Source: JALHFZ01 sp963674625
Lineage (GTDB): Bacteria > Synergistota > Synergistia > Synergistales > Aminobacteriaceae
NCBI GenBank assembly: GCA_963674625.2
Contig: CAXXXO010000004.1
Location: 124,001-188,000 of the forward strand
Length of the DNA stretch: 64,000 nucleotides
Reading direction: 5' to 3'
In this document: piece after piece, positions 58,054 to 64,000 of the stretch
How the letters are laid out: every line of letters begins with the position of its first letter
Numbering within the stretch: position 1 is the first letter of the stretch
Position numbers and translations under genes: made by a program
Notes under the pieces: generated by a model
Seen by the model: only the letters and a program-made list of their open reading frames with translations
The model's database searches: none
What the model was told of the DNA's origin: nothing

Positions 58054-58875
58054 GTGGCGAAGCTGTGTAAACTGCTTGAGGTTTCCAGGAGCGGATATTA
58101 CGCATGGGAAAAACGCCCGGAGAGTTCACGGAAGAAAAAGAATGAAGAACTGCTGGCGCTGGTGAAGAAACTCCATGGGAAGCACAGGGGAGTCTATGGA
58201 AGCCGGAAGATGAAGAAAGCCCTGGAACAGGAGGGCTGGAAAGTAAACCACAAGAGAGTGGAACGGCTGATGAAGGCCGGAGGGCTTCGGTCCCGGCTCT
58301 CTGTGAAATACAAGGCGACGACGAACTCGAAGCACAACCTGCCGGTGGCGGAGAACCTGCTGAACCGTCAATTCACGGCAGCGAAGCCTGGGGAAAAGAT
58401 GGTATCGGACATAACGTATATCCGGACGGACGAGGGATGGCTGTATGCCGCCGCGGTACTTGACCTGTACGGTCAGAAAGTCGTCGGCCTGTCCATGGGC
58501 GAAAGGATGACCAAAGAGCTGGTCCTGAAGGCGCTGGATGAGGCATACATGCGTTCCGGGAGGCCGAAGGGGGCGCTGATCCATTCAGACCGTGGCAGCC
58601 AGTACTGTTCCCATGAATACCGGAAAAGGATCGAGAAGTATGGATTGGTGTGCAGAATGTCGAGAAAGGGGAACTGCTGGGACAACGCCCCGATGGAGGC
58701 GTTTTGGGGCAAGCTGAAATATGAATGGCTTGAGGGTCAGCGGTTCCGGACGCGGGAAGAAGCCCGGGCGGCGGTGTTCGAATATGTGGAGATATTTTAC
58801 AATCGGTGCCGGCTCCATGCCTCGAACGGGTATCTTACGCCTGAGGAATACTGGCGTTTGGGAAAGGCCGGATAG
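58054..58875 (+). CDS. IS3-family transposase OrfB (integrase core)
   Basis: DDE recombinase of the rve family. Catalytic residues are D119 (SDITYI), D179 (HSDRGSQY) and E215 (NAPMEAFWGK), giving the D-35-E spacing. The frame extends upstream of the GTG at 58054 to about 58003 in the -1 frame relative to OrfA (EIKRFEFIRTNRCRYR), so in an intact element it is made as OrfAB by frameshifting. The gene itself looks intact. Confidence 0.9.
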   Translation: MAKLCKLLEVSRSGYYAWEKRPESSRKKKNEELLALVKKLHGKHRGVYGSRKMKKALEQEGWKVNHKRVERLMKAGGLRSRLSVKYKATTNSKHNLPVAENLLNRQFTAAKPGEKMVSDITYIRTDEGWLYAAAVLDLYGQKVVGLSMGERMTKELVLKALDEAYMRSGRPKGALIHSDRGSQYCSHEYRKRIEKYGLVCRMSRKGNCWDNAPMEAFWGKLKYEWLEGQRFRTREEARAAVFEYVEIFYNRCRLHASNGYLTPEEYWRLGKAG

Positions 58876-58931
58876 GAAACGGAAGGAATCCGAAGGATCG
58901 TTACGAAACGGGAAGATATTCGTGTGTTTTG

Positions 58932-58958
58932 ACTGTCTATTTCTCGGGGGACACCGCA
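58932..58958 (-). repeat. Right terminal inverted repeat of the IS
   Basis: Forward ACTGTC...GGGGGACACCGCA; its complement aligns with the left repeat at 57653-57679. Confidence 0.75.
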
Positions 58959-58993
58959 AAGCAGTGTGTTTGAACGAAAGAAATTCATACTCA

Positions 58994-61900
58994 TCATGAT
59001 AGTTGTTGTCGAAGGTACGAAACGAGAGTTCTGTAATCAGAAAAAAACTCAAGTTCTGGCTCTGCTCCGAATACTTCATTGAATTTTTGATGCACTTGGA
59101 CTCGACTTAATCCCCCTGTACAGATTTCGTTGAATGCCACTTTTAAGGGACTATCGAAGCCGCGCCGAACAGCAGCAGGGAGACATTCCAGAACCGTACG
59201 TGGAATACCTGTACTTTCAGCGCCCTTCACTATTTCTTCTGTCGTTCGGGCAACGAGTCCACATATAAAAGTCAGTCCCATAGGGACTACACGGGAAACC
59301 AGTTTTCTCGCACGTGGACAGGTCAATCCTTTGATTTTATCTGGATTACCACCCAGCGCGATCTCAACTTCACGAATCGGCTGACCGGACAGCCATGCTA
59401 ATACCCCTTTACGAAGATCACGCATAACATCGCCCACAATATTGACCGTAGGCGATTCTTCCGCTTTCCGTCCCACTGCGCCGAGAATCGTTGGCCATTC
59501 TCGGTGCAGCAGAGCGGAACTAGCCACATAGTCCTCAGCAAGCCATTCGAAAATCCAAGAAACCCAACCGGATATCGAAACTGGCAACGTATTGAGATCA
59601 GCCAATAGCCGAGTTCGGAGAGCATTCAAAACAATGAGCGATGCTCCGCTTTGTGCAGCGAGCGTTAGAAGAATCGGATCCTCTGTAACCGTGTTTCTTT
59701 CCGCAAGTAAATTTTTGAGACACTCTATCTGCTCCTCGAATTGCTCCGAGGTATTTCGCTGCACCGCAAGATAAGCTGCGAATGTTTTATTCACCGCGAA
59801 TTGTGTTGCAGCTTCAGTATCTGTTCCCTCTGGTGTAATGACCGTCGAAAACCGATTAAGGGTGTATTCAACATCCGGATCCTGAAAACCATCGCTGATC
59901 CGATCAAGGATTAACTGTAAGGGGTCTGTCATCACAAGACAGCGGTCGTCTTCAGGCAGAACTGCTTGTAATTTTTCTGTATTATCACTCAGTGATTTCG
60001 CATCATCAGAGAAAGACAATACCTCTTCAGGGATCAAGAGGACTACTCCATTAGCGAGAAAACCGGCACGCCCGGCTCTCGCTGCCGCATTGAGTATTTC
60101 ATGCGCCTTTAGCGGCTCCCGGTTCCCTCCTTCTGAACGCATGTCGCTTGCCAATATTGCCAAATGCGCCGGTAGGTTCAGGCCTTGGGCAAGCGTCGGC
60201 GTGGCAACGATCACCTGCGCACCGTTCTGTCTACGGAACATGCGCTCTGCCAAATCACGTTCGAGTCTCAGCATATCTGCATTATGCGGCACAGCAACTG
60301 ACGGTCCATCTAGAAGAGAGTGCATGCGCCCTCCCAACTCCACATCAAGCGCCTGCCAAAGCACATGCTCTTCCGGCGTTTCCTCAACTTCAATACCCAT
60401 GGTTGCCGAAATTTGGCGAGCAGTCGAAACCGCATGGTTCTTTACATTAACAAAAACAACCGTCTTCAGTCCATTTCGGGCCGATGCGGCGGCAATATGA
60501 GCAGCAACTGCGTTGACGTTCGGTTTCAGCACAACGCAATTCTTTTGACGGTTCAATTTTCCACCTAGCTGGACTGGGCTCTCTGAGAGTTTCGCAACGC
60601 TACCATCAACTGATTTCTCATGGAGCCAGTTGTGATGCAGACCAAACATCGCGAAGGGTTCGGCCTTTAGCAAATCTCTTGCGGCCTTTCTCAAACACTT
60701 TGCCTCTTTTCCCCGTATACCGTTTTCGCTTTGCTGCTTACTTATTGCTTCCAATCTGATTCTTGCGAGTGTTCTACATTCATAGAAGACAATTCCGCGT
60801 GCCTGCCGGCTCGGCTTCCAAAGCGGGTCGACAAAAATACAATCCCGCTCTGTGATAGAACCGATCCAGTCAGCAAATTCTCTGCCATTCCTGACCATCG
60901 CGGAAAGGAAAAGGAAGTCTGCATCCGGGGCTATACTATTGAAAGCAAGGACACAGAACATACCGTCGAGAGCGCGGCGCAGACCGGATACCGGGCTAAG
61001 CAAGTGGCACTCGTCGAAAACCATAAGTCCAACCGCGTCGAAAGCTCCAGGGGCGTAGGACAGAAGGGCAAGGCAATGCTCTGGCGTCATCACCTCGATT
61101 CTTTTCAGCGTCGTTCCTACTGCAAACAACCTGTCGAAGTCGCTTGATACGAGAGAGCCAAAGAGTCCCTCGGGAAATATTTCTTGGAGGTCTACGGTTA
61201 GCTGCTCAACGAGTGCGTGAGTTGGGGCGATAAAGACAACGTTCTTGCCGCTACCCAGGACGCTCGCTATTTTAAGGCAAGATACCGTCGTTTTGCCCGC
61301 TCCGGTGGGTAAAACCATCACAGCTGAGTTGCCGTTATGATGAAACTGTTTCGCAACGGCCTCTCGATGGTTATGCCATGTAAAGGGTGCTGTCTCAGCC
61401 CTATGGCGGAGCCACGAATTCCAAAAGTTTTCGTCGACATAAGGAGGTGGATCGATCTTGGTGAGCGGGGCTTCTTCCGTTCCATCAACAACCGCAAGAA
61501 GGAGTGCTGCGAGATGACGCGGGCCTGGGTATGTCGTGAGCAGAGTTTCCAATATGGGATCCTCTGTTTTTTGCTTGTGACTGGAAAGTTGAAGAACAGT
61601 GGAGAAGACTGTTCGCGCAGAGTCAAAGCGCCCCGCTGCCTTTTTTGGAACCGCCTCTCTCAATACATCTGCAGCAAACAGCTCTACACCTACGAGTAGC
61701 GTTTCAAAGAGTGCTGTTGTGCTGCGTGCCTCCAATCCGCCCTGCGTTCTGAAATGCTCTGGGCGTTTTTTCGCGCGCTTAAGTATTCTACTCAATTTGC
61801 CCGCCGCTAGATCACGAATGTTTAGGGCCAGCAGCGTAGAAACAAAATCCTGTTGCCCTCTTACACTATGAATTCTCTGCGCTGCTTCAATGGCGTCCGC

Positions 61901-62287
61901 ATACTGTTCCGCCGCGAGAAAGAGAAGTGCAGCAGCTATTGTCGGATCAACACGATCTCTGTCGAAAATGGGCACGGCTTCGCCTTCTTCCACTGAAACA
62001 GCTTCCTGAGCCAGTATTTGCTGCGCCGTTCCTGCGACAAATGCGGCCGCACGTTTTTTACTACAATCCTCGATTAATGAGGCAATAAGTTCATATGTAT
62101 CTGCGATCCGTGACAGCGGCCAAGCTTCATTTTCTTCATTCTCCATTGATTCACCATGATCTCGTCGAAGGCGGCGCGCAACGAGTTCGGCATAGTGCTT
62201 GGTCAAGATCTGCGGCAATTCCGCTGGATCAAGTCCCTGCAGCGCTGGTGCGCTCCTGAGAAATTCTGCTGTTACTGGATCAAACAT
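58994..62287 (-). CDS. SF2 DEAD/DEAH-type helicase of a two-gene defence system (HamB/AbpB-like)
   Basis: A 1097-residue protein: about 300 helical N-terminal residues of no recognised family, then an SF2 helicase core with Walker A PTGAGKTT at 327-334, APTHALVEQL, Walker B DECH at 425-428, motif III SAM at 462-464, motif V ATPTLAQGLNLPA and motif VI AARAGRAG, followed by ~300 helical C-terminal residues. The GLNLPA and RAGRAG forms recall Ski2-like helicases. Its ATG overlaps the stop of the nuclease-like gene by 1 nt. This pairing matches Hachiman (HamA-HamB) and AbpA-AbpB antiphage systems. Lower GC than the core genome points to transfer. The stop lies 35 nt from the IS. Assignment to a named system is inference. 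Confidence 0.72.
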   Translation of the reverse strand: MFDPVTAEFLRSAPALQGLDPAELPQILTKHYAELVARRLRRDHGESMENEENEAWPLSRIADTYELIASLIEDCSKKRAAAFVAGTAQQILAQEAVSVEEGEAVPIFDRDRVDPTIAAALLFLAAEQYADAIEAAQRIHSVRGQQDFVSTLLALNIRDLAAGKLSRILKRAKKRPEHFRTQGGLEARSTTALFETLLVGVELFAADVLREAVPKKAAGRFDSARTVFSTVLQLSSHKQKTEDPILETLLTTYPGPRHLAALLLAVVDGTEEAPLTKIDPPPYVDENFWNSWLRHRAETAPFTWHNHREAVAKQFHHNGNSAVMVLPTGAGKTTVSCLKIASVLGSGKNVVFIAPTHALVEQLTVDLQEIFPEGLFGSLVSSDFDRLFAVGTTLKRIEVMTPEHCLALLSYAPGAFDAVGLMVFDECHLLSPVSGLRRALDGMFCVLAFNSIAPDADFLFLSAMVRNGREFADWIGSITERDCIFVDPLWKPSRQARGIVFYECRTLARIRLEAISKQQSENGIRGKEAKCLRKAARDLLKAEPFAMFGLHHNWLHEKSVDGSVAKLSESPVQLGGKLNRQKNCVVLKPNVNAVAAHIAAASARNGLKTVVFVNVKNHAVSTARQISATMGIEVEETPEEHVLWQALDVELGGRMHSLLDGPSVAVPHNADMLRLERDLAERMFRRQNGAQVIVATPTLAQGLNLPAHLAILASDMRSEGGNREPLKAHEILNAAARAGRAGFLANGVVLLIPEEVLSFSDDAKSLSDNTEKLQAVLPEDDRCLVMTDPLQLILDRISDGFQDPDVEYTLNRFSTVITPEGTDTEAATQFAVNKTFAAYLAVQRNTSEQFEEQIECLKNLLAERNTVTEDPILLTLAAQSGASLIVLNALRTRLLADLNTLPVSISGWVSWIFEWLAEDYVASSALLHREWPTILGAVGRKAEESPTVNIVGDVMRDLRKGVLAWLSGQPIREVEIALGGNPDKIKGLTCPRARKLVSRVVPMGLTFICGLVARTTEEIVKGAESTGIPRTVLECLPAAVRRGFDSPLKVAFNEICTGGLSRVQVHQKFNEVFGAEPELEFFSDYRTLVSYLRQQLS

Positions 62288-63189
62288 CAGACTTCTCCGC
62301 TTCCAAGGCGATCAATGTAGGCGATGGCACGCATAGCGACTTCATCGAACCATACTCTGAGATCATCACCCGTCACAAAAACCCCACCGATACGCTGGTT
62401 TGCGGCAATCCCATCCAGTCTTTCGAAACCTTCAAAAATACTAATGCGACGCTCCTCGCAGTCGTCATCCAGAGTTGTGGCCAAGCACCCTTGATAGGCG
62501 CGATACGCCTTTTCGAGAATACGCTTCGCTGCGTCAGAAATTTTCTCCTCGCACAGATTTAATGTTTCAAGCAATGGTGCTGCAGCAGCCAAGAGTTCAC
62601 TCGCCCTCTCCCCTCTGTGGTACTTGAGGAACGCGGGTATTATTTCATCGCGGAACATTCTTCGAGGATCCTCAGAGCACTTGTCTTCAAAAATGGTAGC
62701 TCGGATAATCCCGGTTTGATCTTTATCAAGCTCGATCATAAGACCATCAAGCCCTTGTGTTGTAGATTTGACATGAGGGTCTAGAAGCAACGCTTTTTTA
62801 TTGCTCATCTTGGCTGCGATCCATGAAATAATCTCAAAAATCAACCCATCTCTGTGATAACGGGCCGCTTTTCGTTCTTTTTCCGTGGTTCCTTTGATTG
62901 ATAGCGCTTGTTTTGCGTCGGCTCTAAGAAATTCCTGGTTGATCAGCGGTTTAGCATCCAGACGTAGTTCTGATATGATTCGAGCTGCATGCATAGCTTG
63001 CCCCATAGCGATGATCACGATAATTTGGGCTAGGTCGTCAAGAGTTCCGACATTCCATCGTGTCCCCCTACAATGCTCGTTTATATCCACGTCTTTAATT
63101 TCAAGAATTGGCGATGGTAAAGAGCATTGTTTGGTAATTTGGGGCCGTGGAGCATTTTGCTTCTCTATTCTCTTTCCTACTTCCACCAA
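62287..63189 (-). CDS. PD-(D/E)xK nuclease-like protein (HamA/AbpA, DUF1837-like)
   Basis: The 300-residue protein has a plausible PD-(D/E)xK active site: E119 (GLIFEII), D148 (QGLDGL) and E168-x-K170 (IFEDKC) on successive strands. The pattern DGL...E-x-K followed by a helical region resembles HamA/DUF1837 proteins, the nuclease part of Hachiman and AbpAB antiphage systems. Start is TTG at 63189 with AGGGGGG seven bases upstream, or GTG one codon later. It follows hsdM by 33 nt and overlaps the helicase start by 1 nt, so all three are probably one transcript. Confidence 0.65.
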   Translation of the reverse strand: MVEVGKRIEKQNAPRPQITKQCSLPSPILEIKDVDINEHCRGTRWNVGTLDDLAQIIVIIAMGQAMHAARIISELRLDAKPLINQEFLRADAKQALSIKGTTEKERKAARYHRDGLIFEIISWIAAKMSNKKALLLDPHVKSTTQGLDGLMIELDKDQTGIIRATIFEDKCSEDPRRMFRDEIIPAFLKYHRGERASELLAAAAPLLETLNLCEEKISDAAKRILEKAYRAYQGCLATTLDDDCEERRISIFEGFERLDGIAANQRIGGVFVTGDDLRVWFDEVAMRAIAYIDRLGSGEV

Positions 63190-63222
63190 AAAATCGCCCC
63201 CCTCGCGAGAAAGCCCCGACCG

Positions 63223-64000
63223 TTACAAGAGGGGCAAGCCCAGCTCTTTGAGAAATGCGTTGTGCTTCTCCCGCGCCGCTTCGATGCTTTGCGTCAGCTC
63301 GACCAGTTCGGCGTTGACGGCTTGCAGATCGATCGACTCCTCCGCCTGCTGCGTGCTGATGTAGCGCGTGATATTCAGGTTGTAGCCGTTCTCCTCGATC
63401 TCCTTCATCGGCACGCGGCGAGCGTAGCGATCCTCTTCTCTGCGGTTCTGGTAGGTGTCAATGATCTTGTCGATATGATCCTCCTTCAGGACATTCTGGC
63501 GCTTCCCCTTCTCAAAGTGCTCGGCGGCGTTGATGAAGAGCACGTCGTCCGGCTTCTTGCACTTCTTCAGCACGAGGATGCAGACCGGAATACCCGTCGA
63601 GAAGAAGAGGTTGGCGGGCAGGCCGATGATCGTGTCGATGTTGCCGTCCTTGAGCAGCTTCGTGCGGATGCGCTCTTCCGCGCCGCCCCGGAACAGCACG
63701 CCGTGCGGCAGGATGATCGCCATGACGCCCTCCGGCTTCAGATAGTGGAAGCCGTGCAGCAGGAAGGCGAAGTCGGCGGCGGACTTGGGCGCGAGGCCGT
63801 AGCTCTTGAAGCGCACGTCGTCGCCCATCGCCTCCGTCGGATCCCATCTGTAGCTGAACGGCGGATTGGCCACCACCGCGTCGAACTTCGGCATCTTCGC
63901 CGGGTTCATCTCTCGCAGCCAGTCCCAGTCGTTCGTGAGGGTGTCGCCGTGGTAGATATGGAACTCCGAATCCTTCACCCCGTGCAGCAGCATATTCATG
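63223..64000 (-). CDS. hsdM: Type I restriction-modification methylase HsdM, partial
   Basis: The window contains only the C-terminal ~259 residues; the N-terminal part runs past the right edge. Visible are the catalytic NPPF motif of N6-adenine methylases (VVANPPFSYRW), LHGFHYLKPEGVMAIILPHGVLF, GLPANLFFSTGIPVCILVLKK and the C-terminal helical tail with NITRYIS. These are standard HsdM features. The stop is 33 nt before the nuclease-like gene, and no specificity gene (hsdS) lies between, which is unusual because hsdS normally follows hsdM. Confidence 0.92.
   Translation of the reverse strand, partial: MNMLLHGVKDSEFHIYHGDTLTNDWDWLREMNPAKMPKFDAVVANPPFSYRWDPTEAMGDDVRFKSYGLAPKSAADFAFLLHGFHYLKPEGVMAIILPHGVLFRGGAEERIRTKLLKDGNIDTIIGLPANLFFSTGIPVCILVLKKCKKPDDVLFINAAEHFEKGKRQNVLKEDHIDKIIDTYQNRREEDRYARRVPMKEIEENGYNLNITRYISTQQAEESIDLQAVNAELVELTQSIEAAREKHNAFLKELGLPLL

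Larger units (their letters stand above)
57653..58958 (+). mobile_element. IS3-family insertion sequence
   Basis: A 1306-bp element bounded by imperfect 27-bp terminal inverted repeats that start with TG and end with CA: left 57653-57679 and right 58932-58958 agree at 18 or 19 of 27 positions, including CCCCGA and the terminal GACAGT. It carries orfA and orfB in the overlapping arrangement of the family, with an A7G slippery run at 57973-57980 for -1 frameshifting. The flanks (TAT and AAG) show no target-site duplication, so flanking DNA has been rearranged or one end moved. orfA is frameshifted, so the copy is probably not autonomous. Confidence 0.85.

Noticed and set aside
59424..59435. ATCGCCCACA inside the helicase as a tRNA-Val attachment repeat
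   Set aside because: Only about ten bases match and they lie within coding sequence; too short for an att site.
1..64000. CRISPR array
   Set aside because: No regularly spaced direct repeats were seen anywhere, including the defence region.

Overview
This window reads as a GC-rich bacterial chromosome segment, almost completely coding, from a strict anaerobe with a diderm-like but Firmicutes-flavoured gene set. Supporting signs are an oxygen-sensitive class III ribonucleotide reductase (nrdD) with nrdR, [NiFe]-hydrogenase maturation genes (hypD, hypE), a 2-oxoacid:ferredoxin oxidoreductase (korA, korB), a complete branched-chain amino acid ABC transporter, a type III glutamine synthetase, HrcA/CIRCE heat-shock control, RNase Y, SepF and DivIVA, plus an O-antigen-ligase-like membrane protein. 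My best guess is an amino-acid-fermenting member of the Synergistota. This is inferred from protein flavour and gene order and was not checked by search.

Layout. 1-2111: hypD-hypE (+), closed by a bidirectional terminator. 2111-11719 (-): queD-folE2-2-hydroxyacid dehydrogenase-HlyD-like-yggS-sepF-divIVA-recG-recX, then rny-ymdB; most junctions overlap by a few bases. 12022-14136 (+): glnA (type III) behind a near-consensus promoter. 14195-27614 (-): secA, a transglutaminase-like exported protein, argS and a FtsB/DivIC protein; rpsF-ssb-rpsR, ended by a strong terminator; then DUF2232-rplI-dnaB-parB-O-antigen-ligase-like. 27734-35785 (-): pgsA, livJHMGF, and nrdR-nrdD. 35980-46611 (-): an extended heat-shock cluster behind a CIRCE operator, hrcA-grpE-dnaK-dnaJ-prmA-mtaB-Hsp70-like-J-domain-hinT-rpsU-yqeY. 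46776-49238 (+): histidine phosphatase-folP-folK. 49313-52411 (-): korA-korB and a peroxiredoxin whose peroxidatic cysteine codon is TGA. 52588-57177: small zinc ribbon (+), cstA and an unrecognised gene (-), and a CPA2-type cation/proton antiporter (+).

After the tRNA-Val gene (57260-57335) the character changes to accessory DNA: a gene start cut off by an IS3-family element (57653-58958, orfA frameshifted), then a minus-strand defence-type cluster made of a partial type I modification methylase (hsdM, running off the right edge), a PD-(D/E)xK nuclease-like protein and a 1097-residue SF2 helicase. The nuclease/helicase pair resembles Hachiman (HamAB) or AbpAB-type two-gene antiphage systems and is joined here to hsdM with no hsdS between them.

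The two strongest leads are the selenocysteine-type peroxiredoxin at 49313-49783 and the hsdM-nuclease-helicase cassette at 58994-64000. The second Hsp70/J-domain pair at 37040-39569 is a third. Family assignments rest on motifs read by eye; no database was consulted.
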